Positions 50,010 through 59,579 are shown, counted from the stretch's first letter. The stretch: DNA of 64,000 nt from Veronia nyctiphanis (GCF_004116385.1 NZ_PEIB01000019.1:1-64000); one strand, 5' to 3'. Translations and numbers: made by a program. Notes: generated by a model from the sequence alone, not told the origin.

Positions 50010-50915
50010 TTACTGGGAATAACTTTCTTGTTCAGAGGCTGCTTTTGCCAAAATCCAATCTCGAAACGCTGTGACACGACCTGATTCCGCGTCTTTATCC
50101 TGACTAACCAGATAAAAGGCGTTTTTACTGACCAATACATCTTCGAACGGCCTGACTAAACGCCCTGAATCCAGTTCAGGTTGGGCCAAAACATTGTTGC
50201 CAAGAGCAATGCCATTTCCTAATGCAGCCGCCTGCAATACCATTGTCGAGTGGCTGAAAATAGGCCCATGATTAACGTTACTGATAGTGAGCTTGTGATG
50301 ACGGGCAAACGCTTTCCAGTCTTTTCTCGATCTGTCATGGAGCAGCGTATGATTTTTTAAGTCAGCCAATGATTCAAGACGCTTCTCACCGTCCATCAGA
50401 ATTGGGCTACAAACAGGCAGCAGACATTCCTGATACAACTTATCGCAGCGTACGCCTTGCCAATTTCCGCGACCATAATAAATCGCGACATCGACATCTT
50501 CTGTCAGCGATCCTTCATCCATGTCCACCGCTTTGATTCGGACATCAATTTCCGGGTGCTGGTTATTAAAATCAGCCAACCTTGGTACTAACCATTGAAT
50601 AGCAAAACTTGGCGGAAGACTGATAGTCAACGCCCCTTTACTCCCTCGCTCCAACACTTTACTCGTGGCGTCAGAGATAGAGGTAAAGATGTCACGGATG
50701 TCCTGAAAATAGCTCTGGCCTTCTTCAGTCAGTAAAAGTGATCGGTTTCGTCGACGGAATAATTTTAATCCTAAGAATTCTTCCAGTGCTTTGATTTGAT
50801 GACTTACTGCAGCTTGTGTAACAAACAGCTCTTCAGCGGCTCGAGTAAAACTAAGGTGTCTCGCTGCAGCTTCGAAAACACGCAGGGAGTTGAGTGGAGG
50901 AAGTCGTCTGGCCAT
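50010..50915 (-). CDS. gcvA: LysR-type regulator GcvA
   Basis: GcvA controls the glycine-cleavage system (gcvTHP) and the GcvB sRNA in response to glycine and purines. The 301 residues start with the GcvA-type helix-turn-helix (MARRLPPLNSLRVFEAAARH, then ELFVTQAAVSHQIKALEEFL) and continue into an effector domain with SLPPSFAIQWLVPRL. The divergent gcvB RNA beside it confirms the assignment by context. Confidence 0.92.
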   Translation of the reverse strand: MARRLPPLNSLRVFEAAARHLSFTRAAEELFVTQAAVSHQIKALEEFLGLKLFRRRNRSLLLTEEGQSYFQDIRDIFTSISDATSKVLERGSKGALTISLPPSFAIQWLVPRLADFNNQHPEIDVRIKAVDMDEGSLTEDVDVAIYYGRGNWQGVRCDKLYQECLLPVCSPILMDGEKRLESLADLKNHTLLHDRSRKDWKAFARHHKLTISNVNHGPIFSHSTMVLQAAALGNGIALGNNVLAQPELDSGRLVRPFEDVLVSKNAFYLVSQDKDAESGRVTAFRDWILAKAASEQESYSQ

Positions 50916-50965
50916 ACCATACCTTTACATTAGGTTTTCTTATGCGAAACATTATTTATTGTCCG

Positions 50966-50994
50966 TTGTTCCGGTTCTCGTTACAACCTATAGT
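50966..50994 (+). promoter_or_regulatory. gcvB promoter
   Basis: TTGTTC (50966-50971), a 17-bp spacer and TATAGT (50989-50994) place the start of gcvB near 51001. The gap back to gcvA (50916-50965) is A/T-rich and holds the likely GcvA operator; LysR T-N11-A half sites cannot be fixed by eye. Confidence 0.6.
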
Positions 50995-51000
50995 TGCACC

Positions 51001-51174
51001 ACGCCGCTGAGATGACGATTCATTCCGTTAATTGTGCTTGGTAGCGATGTTGTGTTTGCAATTTTTTCCGGCCTACCGGATTGATAGTAGTATTTACTGT
51101 CACACTTCCTGATTTATTTGGTCTTTTTGACCATCAAGTATTTAGCACTGAACCCTTTGTTCGGTGCTTTTTTC
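51001..51174 (+). ncRNA. gcvB: GcvB small regulatory RNA
   Basis: Hfq-dependent sRNA that represses many amino-acid and peptide uptake mRNAs. It lies divergent from gcvA as in E. coli. The single-stranded G/U-rich R1 seed is seen as GATGTTGTGTTTGCAA (51046-51061), nearly identical to the E. coli core. The R2 element ACTTCCTG follows near 51103. A TGGTC/GACCA hairpin precedes the terminator AGCACTGAAC/GTTCGGTGCT plus a T-run (51144-51174). At about 174 bases it is slightly shorter than in E. coli. No protein-coding frame covers it. Confidence 0.85.
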
Positions 51175-51294
51175 TTTTAGTAAAAATTATCCCCCTCTCC
51201 GCAATCATCCCAGTATCGACAATTTACTTGAGTTAGCGCGATATAAGAGAGATCATCGCGTAATCTATAACAAAAAGTGTAAAGCGTTAGCACC

Positions 51295-52515
51295 ATGAGT
51301 CAGCCCTTTGATGTCGATTTGATCCGCTCTCAGTTTCCCTCGTTGCAACTCACCGTCAACGACAGGCCATTGATCTACTTCGACAGCGCGGCAACTTCTC
51401 AAAAGCCAGCTTGTGTTATCGACGCAATTAATAACCACTACTCAGGGGGACAAGCAAACGTTCACCGCGGTAGTCACTCGCTTACCAGTGCCTCAACCCA
51501 ACGTTTTGAAAATGCCAGACAGACAGTTGCTGATTTTCTCAACGTTAGTAAAGACACCATTGTCTGGACTCGGGGCGCCACTGAAGCATTGAATCTGATC
51601 GCCCAGAGCTGCGCCAGAAACTCATTGCAACCGGGGGATGAAATACTGGTGAGTGAAATGGAGCATCACGCGAACATTGTGCCGTGGCAACTCGTGGCAG
51701 AGCAAACCGGTGCTGAAGTGGTAAAAATCCCCGTTGTTCGCGAGACCTGTCAGCTCGATATGCAGGCTTTTTACGAAAGGCTCTCAGACAAAACCAAACT
51801 GGTTGCCGTCTGCCATATCAATAACGTCACGGGCACACGCAACCCTATCGAAGAGATCATTCAATCAGCACATCGCATTGGGGCAATTACCGTCATCGAT
51901 GGCGCGCAGGGCATCGTGCATGAAACACCCGATCTTACAGATCTTGGCGCTGATTTTTATGTATTCTCTGGCCATAAACTCTTTGCACCAGCTGGAATCG
52001 GTGTGCTGTATGGCAAAAAAGCATTACTTGATGCCATGCCTCCTTGGCATGGCGGTGGCAAAATGGTCGAGAAAGTGTCTTTTGAAGGAACAGATTTCGC
52101 CAGCTCACCCGCCAAGTTTGAAGCAGGTACACCCAATGTTGCTGGCGCAATTGCATTGGCCGAGGCAATTACGTGGTATCAAGCAATTGATCTAAAACAC
52201 GCAGAACTACACATATCTAATCTCCAACGACAGTTATATGAAGGACTGAGTAAGCTCGAAGACATCCGCATTATTGGGTACCAGCCGGGCAGCAGCATTT
52301 TATCGTTTGTCATGGACGGTGTGCACCCATCTGATATTGCTACGTTGCTTGATCAACAAGGAATTGCGGCCCGCTCTGGTCATCACTGCGCTCACCCATT
52401 GATGGATGCACTAAACCTCTCTGGTACCGTCCGTATATCGTTGGCGATATACAACACCGCCGAAGAAGTAACACAGTGTTTAGAGGCGCTAGAAAAAGCG
52501 TGCGACATACTGTAA
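51295..52515 (+). CDS. csdA: cysteine desulfurase CsdA
   Basis: PLP enzyme that takes sulfur from cysteine and hands it to CsdE; in E. coli it supports TcdA in making cyclic t6A. The 406-residue class V aminotransferase has the PLP Lys in FSGHKLFAPAGIG (K228) and the persulfide Cys in RSGHHCAHPLM (C365) on a short SufS-like loop. HVNNVTG-type binding appears as CHINNVTGTRNP. The gene is followed at once by csdE. Confidence 0.94.
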   Translation: MSQPFDVDLIRSQFPSLQLTVNDRPLIYFDSAATSQKPACVIDAINNHYSGGQANVHRGSHSLTSASTQRFENARQTVADFLNVSKDTIVWTRGATEALNLIAQSCARNSLQPGDEILVSEMEHHANIVPWQLVAEQTGAEVVKIPVVRETCQLDMQAFYERLSDKTKLVAVCHINNVTGTRNPIEEIIQSAHRIGAITVIDGAQGIVHETPDLTDLGADFYVFSGHKLFAPAGIGVLYGKKALLDAMPPWHGGGKMVEKVSFEGTDFASSPAKFEAGTPNVAGAIALAEAITWYQAIDLKHAELHISNLQRQLYEGLSKLEDIRIIGYQPGSSILSFVMDGVHPSDIATLLDQQGIAARSGHHCAHPLMDALNLSGTVRISLAIYNTAEEVTQCLEALEKACDIL

Positions 52516-52541
52516 CCCAGAAACAATCGAAAGAGATCTTT

Positions 52542-52964
52542 ATGACCGTATTACCCTCACATCCTTTTGGAAGTGAAATATCGTCTGATGACGTAATTGA
52601 AACTCTGTCAAAAACAGCAGGCTGGGAAGACCGATATCGCACACTCATCAAGTGGGGAAAACGTCTACCCTCGTTGGATGACAACGCGAAGTCATCCAGT
52701 GTTCCGATTCCAGGCTGTGAAAGCCAAGTATGGCTGCTACACACAGAACAAAATGGCGTTTATCACTTTACCGCCGACTCTGATGCGAGGATTGTTAAAG
52801 GCTTGCTGGCTGTCGTGTTGGCTGCAAGTGAAGGAAAGTCATCACAAGAGTTATCATCGTTTGATTTTCAGAGCTACTTCCATCAACTGGGCCTGCTCAG
52901 CCACCTTAGTGAATCCAGAAGCAATGGATTAAACGCCATTGTCCAGTTCATAAAAAGTCTATAA
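52542..52964 (+). CDS. csdE: cysteine desulfurase sulfur acceptor CsdE
   Basis: SufE-family sulfur acceptor for CsdA. The acceptor Cys lies in VPIPGCESQVWL (about residue 59), followed by FTADSDARIVKGLLAVVLA and HLSESRSNGLNAIV near the end. The frame is open from 52476 inside csdA, but the ATG at 52542 gives 140 residues, close to the 147 of E. coli, with an AGAG ribosome-binding site. Confidence 0.93.
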   Translation: MTVLPSHPFGSEISSDDVIETLSKTAGWEDRYRTLIKWGKRLPSLDDNAKSSSVPIPGCESQVWLLHTEQNGVYHFTADSDARIVKGLLAVVLAASEGKSSQELSSFDFQSYFHQLGLLSHLSESRSNGLNAIVQFIKSL

Positions 52965-53502
52965 ATTCGGCACCACCTTATTAATAAAACAACGAGTGAA
53001 CTTCACGAGGTGGATAATTAACAATACACATATTTATATTTTAATTTCCACCTTAAACCCGAATAAACAGTGTAGATACAAATAAAAAACGCTTAAACTT
53101 CCTTTTTTAATCCAACCTGCCAAAATACGAACAAACCTCCCTACAGGCTTTATTTCAAAAGGCCTAAAATATTCATACCGATCAATTCCCAGCAACTCGA
53201 AAGCTAAAAAACCTTTTAAGATCCAGCATTTAACAACAAGTTAACAATGAGTGGTCATAAAACGATCTATGTCTTGTTTCTGGTAATTACTCCCCTTTCC
53301 TTTTGCCTTGAAAAAAAAATTTCAGTATCTTTATCAGCCAGTCACACAACCATAACAGAAAAGAATTAAGTTATTCCCCAATAACAATTAAGGTGACAGA
53401 CCTCGAAATACCCAAAATTTTTTTGCTGAAATATGTCTAATTTTTTGGATATATCGGTTCGGTCAACTTACTAACGCTTGTTGTCTAAGAATGGAGTCAA
53501 AA
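52965..53502. other. 538-bp gene-free, A/T-rich region upstream of the PHA operon
   Basis: No convincing reading frame, tRNA or hairpin terminator is visible. The sequence is markedly A/T-rich, with several A- and T-tracts (for example around 53308 and 53418), suggesting a bent regulatory region for phaB. A GGAG ribosome-binding site ends it. I cannot pick a -35/-10 pair with confidence. Confidence 0.5.
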
Positions 53503-54243
53503 ATGAAAAAACTCGCGCTCATCACTGGTTCTAAAGGTGGAATCGGTTCTGCAATCACTGAGCAGTTAGTCAAAGACGGCTATCGTGTCATCGCTACCTA
53601 TTTCACTGGTAACCTCGTATGTGCTGAGCAATGGTTCGAAGAAAAGCAGTTTTCGCATGATGATGTAAAACTGTTCGAACTGGATGTCACCAACACTGAA
53701 GAATGTCTGGCTAAACTACCAAAACTTCTCGAAGAAGAAGGCACCATCGACGTTCTGGTCAACAATGCTGGCATCACCCGTGACGGCCTGTTCAAAAAAA
53801 TGGCTCCAGAGAACTGGCGTGCCGTTATTGACACCAACCTCAACAGCCTTTTCAACGTAACTCAGCCTCTTTTTGCAGCAATGTGCGAGAAAGGCAACTG
53901 CCGCGTGATCAACATCTCTTCAGTTAATGGACTTAAAGGTCAATTCGGGCAAACTAACTACTCTGCCGCCAAAGCAGGGATGATTGGTTTCACGAAAGCA
54001 CTGGCATTCGAAGGTGCGCGCTCAGGTGTAACGTGTAACGTGGTTGCGCCGGGTTATACAGCAACCCCAATGGTTGAAGCGATGCGCCCAGAGGTTCTGG
54101 AATCTATCAAAAGCGAGATCCCAATGAAGCGACTGGCTCGCCCAGATGAAATTGCTTCAGCGGTGTCTTACCTGGCAAGTGACGCAGGCGCGTACATTTC
54201 AGGCGAGACGCTTTCTGTCAACGGCGGCTTGTACATGAACTAA
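53503..54243 (+). CDS. phaB: acetoacetyl-CoA reductase (NADPH-type)
   Basis: PhaB reduces acetoacetyl-CoA to (R)-3-hydroxybutyryl-CoA, the PHB monomer. The short-chain dehydrogenase has the cofactor motif ITGSKGGIGSAI near residue 7, NNAGITRDG, the catalytic Ser in NISSVNGLKGQFG and YSAAKAG (Tyr and Lys). At 246 residues it has the length of known PhaB. The frame begins at 53491, but that ATG overlaps the GGAG site; ATG 53503 is seven bases after it. First gene of phaB-phaA-phaP-phaC. Confidence 0.94.
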   Translation: MKKLALITGSKGGIGSAITEQLVKDGYRVIATYFTGNLVCAEQWFEEKQFSHDDVKLFELDVTNTEECLAKLPKLLEEEGTIDVLVNNAGITRDGLFKKMAPENWRAVIDTNLNSLFNVTQPLFAAMCEKGNCRVINISSVNGLKGQFGQTNYSAAKAGMIGFTKALAFEGARSGVTCNVVAPGYTATPMVEAMRPEVLESIKSEIPMKRLARPDEIASAVSYLASDAGAYISGETLSVNGGLYMN

Positions 54244-54254
54244 GGAGTATGGAA

Positions 54255-55468
54255 ATGGAAAAGGTTTATATCGTTGCCGCTAAACGCACCCCAATCGGCG
54301 CATTCACAGGTTCTCTGAAAGACGTACCAGCGGGCAAGCTTGCCGCTGTGGCAATTAAAGGTGCACTAGAAGCAGCCAATGTATCAGGCAATGACGTTGA
54401 GGAAGTGATCCTTGGTAACGTCGTAAGTGCTGGTCAAGGCATGGGTATTGGTCGTCAGGCCGCTATCTTTGCAGACTTGCCAGAAACCGTGCCTGCATAC
54501 AGCATCAACATGGTTTGCGGTAGTGGTATGAAAGCAGTGATGGACGCGGTTTCACACATCCGTAGTGGTGATGCTGAGCTTGTCGTTGCTGCTGGTGTTG
54601 AAAACATGTCACAGATTCCATTTGCAGTATCTGGCTCTATGCGTCAGGGACAGAAAATGGGTGATGTAGCAATGAAAGACCTGCTGATTGCTGATGGTCT
54701 GACCGATGTTTACAACAACTTCCACATGGGTGTGACAGCCGAAAACGTTGCTGAATTAGTGGGCCTGAACCGCGATCAGCAAGATGAATACGCGCGTAAC
54801 AGCCAACAAAAAGCCGTTGCAGCCGTTGAAGCGGGTCGCTTCCAAGACGAAATCATCCCAGTTGAAGTTCAGCAACGTCGTAAGTCTTTTGTTTTCGATA
54901 CCGACGAGTACCCGAAAGCAGATTGTACTGTTGAAGGTCTGGCAAAACTGCGTCCAGCATTTGACCGTGAAGGCACAGTCACTGCAGGTAATGCATCTGC
55001 CTGAACGACGGTGCGAGTGCTGTTGTTGTGGCATCAGAATCTGCGGTTAAGCGTCTTGGACTGAAGCCTGTTGCTGAAATCACCAGCTATGCACAAGTTG
55101 GCTTGGATCCAAAAATCATGGGACTGGGGCCAGTTGGCGCAGTAACCAAAGCACTTGAAAAAGCGGAACTCGCTATCGGTGACATGGATCTTTTCGAACT
55201 GAATGAAGCTTTCGCTGCGCAAGCATTGGGCGTTGTTCATCAACTGGCTGACACGCACAGCGTATCACCAGACAGCATCCTAGAAAAAGCAAACGTTAAT
55301 GGCGGCGCTATCGCTCTGGGTCACCCACTGGGTGCGTCAGGCAACCGTATTCTTGTTTCCCTTGTCCACGAGCTGGAGAAACGCCAAGGCACTTATGGCG
55401 TCGCATCACTGTGTATCGGTGGTGGTATGGGAACAGCCGTTGTCCTTAAACGTGTAGAAGATCAGTAA
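54255..55468 (+). CDS. phaA: acetyl-CoA acetyltransferase (beta-ketothiolase), one apparent frameshift
   Basis: PhaA condenses two acetyl-CoA into acetoacetyl-CoA for PHB. The first frame (to 55004) has [15 protein letters not shown] and the acyl-accepting Cys in [11 protein letters not shown] (C88). The second frame (from about 55000) has [30 protein letters not shown] (His) and the second Cys in [13 protein letters not shown]. The protein breaks at TAGNAS; one missing base near 54999-55002 (restoring TGGCCTG) gives NASGLNDGA and 404 residues. The operon is otherwise intact, so a sequence error is probable. ATG 54255 has GGAG seven bases upstream. Confidence 0.93.
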
Positions 55469-55524
55469 AACGAAGCTTTACCAATTATCCCTTGCACGCA
55501 ATACAAATACTCAGGAGAAACACC

Positions 55525-55872
55525 ATGTACACAGAAATGTTCAAAACATTTTCAGAGCAAACTGAAAAGAACCTGGCACCATTTGTTAAATTCAACAAGC
55601 TGGTTACTAAGAACGTTGAAACACTGACTGAACTTCAACTGAATGCAATGCGCACTTACAGCGAAATGGGCCTGGCTCAGCTGAAAGCTGCAAGCGATGT
55701 TAAAGATGTGACGTCTTTAACTGCATTCACTGGTCAACAAATGGCTGCAATGACTCAGCTTTCTCAACAGCTGATCGACGACAGCAACAAGCTGCAAAAC
55801 GTTGCTAAAGAGTTCAAAGACGAACTTGATCACATGACTACTGAAAACCTGAAGGCTGCTACTCCGGCATAA
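55525..55872 (+). CDS. phaP: phasin (PHA granule-associated protein)
   Basis: Phasins coat polyhydroxyalkanoate granules and control their size. The 115-residue protein is amphipathic and helical, Gln/Lys/Ala-rich, without Cys. It has the family look: FKTFSEQTEKNLAPFVKFNK, then TELQLNAMRTYSEMGLAQ. The ATG follows AGGAGA by seven bases; the frame's upstream extension is untranslated. The position between phaA and phaC is typical of Vibrio. Confidence 0.88.
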   Translation: MYTEMFKTFSEQTEKNLAPFVKFNKLVTKNVETLTELQLNAMRTYSEMGLAQLKAASDVKDVTSLTAFTGQQMAAMTQLSQQLIDDSNKLQNVAKEFKDELDHMTTENLKAATPA

Positions 55873-55932
55873 TTTAGGTCCACCACCCTGCGCCCGCAGG
55901 GTGGTTTAGTTTCCGATCAAGAGGGTTTACTC

Positions 55933-57744
55933 ATGTTTCAAAACTTCTTCTCGGACTACCTTGTAAAACTCCAAGAGGGTAACCAGCAATGGTGGCTGGA
56001 TCTTGAGCAGGGCAAGGCAGCCGTAAACTCACCGCTTAGCAAAGCGATGCAAGAGATCAGTATCGAAGATACTGCCAAACTCATGGAAAATGCAGCTAAG
56101 CAGCCTGCGGCCATGCTCGAAGTACAAATGCAGTGGTGGCAAAAACAACTCGAAATATGGCAAAACGTTGCACTGCAAGCCAACCAACAAGATATTGTCA
56201 GTCCCGAGAAAGATGACAAACGCTTTCAGGACAAGAGCTGGCAAGATGATGCATTCTATAATTTCATCAAGCAGTCTTATCTCCTATTCGGACGCAGCTT
56301 CCTGGATACCATCAATGCCGTTGAAGGGCTCGACGATAAAGCAAAAGAACGCCTCGTGTTTTTCTCACGTCAGGCTATCAATGCAATGTCGCCAAGTAAT
56401 TTCATTGGCACCAACCCTGAGCTTCTGAAGCTAACACTCGAGAAGAACGGCGAGAACTTGCTGAGAGGCCTCGAGACACTCCATGAAGATATGGAGTCAA
56501 GTGCGGACATTCTTAAAGTCCGTATGACAAACAATAACGCATTTCGCGTTGGTGAAGACGTGGCGAACACGGCGGGTGACGTTGTATTTCGCAATGAGCT
56601 GTTTGAGCTCATTCAATACCGTCCACTGACCAAAAAGGTCAATGCAACGCCACTGTTAATTGTTCCTCCGTTCATCAACAAATACTATATTCTCGATTTA
56701 CGCGAGAAGAACTCCATGGTTCGCTGGCTGGTTGAACAAGGCCACTGCGTATTCATGATGTCATGGAGAAACCCGTCTGCAGAACAGCGCCACATTGACT
56801 TCGAACATTACGTGACAGAAGGCGTGGTAAAAGCCGTCAATGCGATTGAAGACATCACTGGCCAACAGCAAATTAATGCTGCGGGTTATTGCATCGGTGG
56901 TACTGCACTGGCAACAACGATTGCTTACTATGCAGCGAAGCGCATGAAAGCACGCATCAAATCAGCGTCGTTCTTCACAACACTGCTGGACTTCAGTCAG
57001 CCAGGCGAAGTCGGAGCCTACATCAACGAGAACGTTGTAGACGCCATGACGCTTCAAAACGAAGCGAAAGGCTACATGGATGGCCGCTCTCTGAGTGTCA
57101 CTTTCAGCTTGCTGCGAGAGAATAGCCTTTACTGGAACTACTACATCGATAACTACCTCAAGGGCAACAGCCCGGTAGACTTCGATCTTCTGTATTGGAA
57201 CAGTGACAGCACAAACGTGACATCTAGCTGCCACAACTTCCTGTTGCGTGAACTTTACCTCAAGAACAAACTGGTTCGCGAAAAAGGGGTAAAAGTGGGC
57301 GGTGTTTGGATTGACTTGAACAAGATTAAAGTACCTAGCTACTTTATTTCGACCAAGGAAGATCACATCGCACTTTGGCAAGGCACATACCGTGGTGCGC
57401 AAAACCTCGGCGGTAATAAGACATTTGTTCTTGGCGAGTCAGGCCACATTGCTGGTATCGTTAACCACCCTGCGAAAGGTAAGTACGGATATTGGGTAAA
57501 TGAAACCCTGTCCGATACAGCTGAAGAGTGGTTCGAAGGCGCTGAGCACAATCAGGGGTCTTGGTGGTCGCACTGGGACAAATGGTTGTCGGCATATAAC
57601 CCGAAAGAGAAAGTTGATCCTTACCAACAAGGTTCGGCAGCACTGCCGGTGCTTTGCAATGCGCCAGGTGACTATGTGAAGCAGGTTCTACCTGTTGCCC
57701 AAAGTCAACCGCAAGCCAAAGAAGACGCTGAAGCAACAGCTTAA
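55933..57744 (+). CDS. phaC: class I poly(R)-hydroxyalkanoic acid synthase
   Basis: PhaC polymerises 3-hydroxyacyl-CoA into PHA at the granule surface. The lipase-like box AAGYCIGGTALAT puts the catalytic Cys at C320. The Asp is D477 in STKEDHIALWQGT and the His H505 in ESGHIAGIVN, spaced as in the Ralstonia enzyme (319/480/508). At 603 residues it is the long class I form, so no PhaE or PhaR partner is needed. Last gene of the operon, followed by a terminator. Confidence 0.96.
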   Translation: MFQNFFSDYLVKLQEGNQQWWLDLEQGKAAVNSPLSKAMQEISIEDTAKLMENAAKQPAAMLEVQMQWWQKQLEIWQNVALQANQQDIVSPEKDDKRFQDKSWQDDAFYNFIKQSYLLFGRSFLDTINAVEGLDDKAKERLVFFSRQAINAMSPSNFIGTNPELLKLTLEKNGENLLRGLETLHEDMESSADILKVRMTNNNAFRVGEDVANTAGDVVFRNELFELIQYRPLTKKVNATPLLIVPPFINKYYILDLREKNSMVRWLVEQGHCVFMMSWRNPSAEQRHIDFEHYVTEGVVKAVNAIEDITGQQQINAAGYCIGGTALATTIAYYAAKRMKARIKSASFFTTLLDFSQPGEVGAYINENVVDAMTLQNEAKGYMDGRSLSVTFSLLRENSLYWNYYIDNYLKGNSPVDFDLLYWNSDSTNVTSSCHNFLLRELYLKNKLVREKGVKVGGVWIDLNKIKVPSYFISTKEDHIALWQGTYRGAQNLGGNKTFVLGESGHIAGIVNHPAKGKYGYWVNETLSDTAEEWFEGAEHNQGSWWSHWDKWLSAYNPKEKVDPYQQGSAALPVLCNAPGDYVKQVLPVAQSQPQAKEDAEATA

Positions 57745-57765
57745 TCTTCTGGGATTATAAATATC

Positions 57766-57794
57766 AAAGCGCCGCGTAATGCGGCGCTTTTTTT
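57766..57794 (+). terminator. terminator after phaC
   Basis: A perfect 10-bp stem AAAGCGCCGC/GCGGCGCTTT with a five-base loop and T-run. The A-rich left arm may let it serve tcdA on the other strand as well. Confidence 0.9.
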
Positions 57795-57815
57795 GTCTCT
57801 CTCCGTCGATGATGT

Positions 57816-58619
57816 TTACTTTTTCATCGTCAATTTTTGGATAATGCGGGACACCGCCACAAAGCCAAAGGTTGCCGTCACCATGGTCGCAGCACCAAAA
57901 CCACTGGCACAATCCATTCGTTTTGGACCATCAGCACTCGCTTTTGATTCGCACACTGTGCCGTCAGGCTGTGGATATTTCAGTTGTTCAGTCGAGTACA
58001 CGCACTCAATGCCAAACTTACGGCCTTTGGTCTTGGTGAAATTATGAAAACGACGCAGGTTATTCCTGAGTTTTGCCGCCAATGGGTCTTGAATGGTCTT
58101 GGTCAAATCGGCCACCTGAATCTGCGTAGGGTCAACCTGACCACCCGCTCCGCCAACCGTAATAATTTTTATTTTGTTGCGTTTGCAGTAGGCTAATAGA
58201 GCAGTCTTGGGTTTGATGCTGTCTATCGCATCTAGAACATAATCAAACTCTTTGGTGATGTACTCAGGGATATTGTTCTCATCAATGAAATCATCAATGA
58301 GCTCAACCTGGCAGTCAGGGTTAATGGCTTTTACACGCTCAGCCATCACCTCGATTTTGCTCTGTCCAACCGTTCCTGACATAGCATGAATTTGACGGTT
58401 GATATTGGTGACGCAAACATCGTCCATATCAATCAGGGTTAACTTGCCAACACCGCTTCTCGCCAGTGCCTCAACAGCCCATGAGCCAACACCGCCAATG
58501 CCAATTACGCAGATGTGAGCCTGACGCAAGATCTCTAACTCATTCGCACCGTAGAGTCGACGGGTGCCGCCAAAACGCTGCTGATAACTTTCTGATGCTG
58601 AAGGAGTCGACGTCGTCAT
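57816..58619 (-). CDS. tcdA: tRNA threonylcarbamoyladenosine dehydratase
   Basis: TcdA (CsdL) uses ATP to dehydrate t6A37 to cyclic t6A, helped by CsdA-CsdE. The E1/ThiF-like fold shows QRFGGTRRLYG, the nucleotide motif VIGIGGVGSWAVEALARSG and LIDMDDVCVTNINRQ. The C-terminus has PKRMDCASGFGAATMVTATF. I choose ATG 58619 (267 residues, like E. coli); an ATG at 58640 in frame is possible. The PHA operon lies between it and csdE, which are neighbours in E. coli. Confidence 0.94.
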   Translation of the reverse strand: MTTSTPSASESYQQRFGGTRRLYGANELEILRQAHICVIGIGGVGSWAVEALARSGVGKLTLIDMDDVCVTNINRQIHAMSGTVGQSKIEVMAERVKAINPDCQVELIDDFIDENNIPEYITKEFDYVLDAIDSIKPKTALLAYCKRNKIKIITVGGAGGQVDPTQIQVADLTKTIQDPLAAKLRNNLRRFHNFTKTKGRKFGIECVYSTEQLKYPQPDGTVCESKASADGPKRMDCASGFGAATMVTATFGFVAVSRIIQKLTMKK

Positions 58620-58685
58620 AGTATTTGCTCTGTGTTTCATTCGGTTTTAGGACATGCGGTTTATACTCGCTTGCTCAGAAAATGT

Positions 58686-59579
58686 CTATTCAATGATGGT
58701 ATGTTGGAGTGAGAGCTTCATCCACTCGATGAAGTTTTCCAGCGCTGGCGTTCGACGTTTATAACTGGGGCAAAACATGAAGTAGCCATACCCGCTTCGA
58801 AGGCTCATGCCTGAAGGATTTACTACCTGTCCTTCGTTAATCGCGCTGGCAGCAAGAAAATCTGGGATCAGTGCCATCCCCACTCCCGCCTTTGCCGCTT
58901 CAAGAGCCATAAAGAAATGTTCAAACCCCGGTCCATAGTCCGGCGTCACCGTATCATCATGTTGAAGCCAAAATTGCTGCCATAACTGTGGCCTTGTTGC
59001 GTGGAACAGCGACTTCATGTTGCGCAGCTTTTCGATATCCCCTTGAGTCTCTGTAAACGGCTCTTTGGCGACCACCAGCTGCAAATTTTCTTCACGCAGA
59101 CATTCCAGTTGTTCATCGGCAGAGTTCATCGGCAAGCAATGTACCGCAATGTCGCAATCAAGCGCATGCACAGCGGCGCCAGTCACCGTGGCTCTGATCA
59201 CCAATTCAATTTCCGGGTAGTCCTTAGATAACTGCTGTAATCTCGGGATCAACCATAAGCTGGCCATAGAGGGAGGAAGAGACATCTCAACACGAACGTG
59301 GGTTGCTGCCATTTGAATCACATCTGCTGTGGCATACTGCAGTGTCTCCATCGCTTTAATGACTGAAGGTAAATATCGTTTCCCTGCACGGGTGATGACC
59401 ACGCCAGCCCCGACACGTTCAAATAACGGACAGCCAAGAAAACTCTCTAGTTGCAAAATCTGCTTACTGACTGCGCTCTGAGTGATGTTTAGCTGCTGAG
59501 CTGCATGAGAAAAACTGGCCGCCTGTGCCGCCACGATAAATGTTTTCAACGTTTTTAGTGGTGGATATGCCGTCGTCAC
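58686..59579 (-). CDS. LysR-type transcriptional regulator (GcvA-like), divergent from the aminotransferase
   Basis: A 297-residue LysR regulator. The N-terminal helix-turn-helix is seen in SFSHAAQQLNITQSAVSKQI, and the effector domain has SLPPSMASLWLIPRLQQL. The frame runs to 59759, but a GTG at 59579 is preceded by GGAGG six bases upstream and gives the usual LysR length. The upstream region (59580-59729) is shared with the divergent aminotransferase gene, which it probably regulates. The effector is unknown. Confidence 0.88.
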   Translation of the reverse strand: MTTAYPPLKTLKTFIVAAQAASFSHAAQQLNITQSAVSKQILQLESFLGCPLFERVGAGVVITRAGKRYLPSVIKAMETLQYATADVIQMAATHVRVEMSLPPSMASLWLIPRLQQLSKDYPEIELVIRATVTGAAVHALDCDIAVHCLPMNSADEQLECLREENLQLVVAKEPFTETQGDIEKLRNMKSLFHATRPQLWQQFWLQHDDTVTPDYGPGFEHFFMALEAAKAGVGMALIPDFLAASAINEGQVVNPSGMSLRSGYGYFMFCPSYKRRTPALENFIEWMKLSLQHTIIE

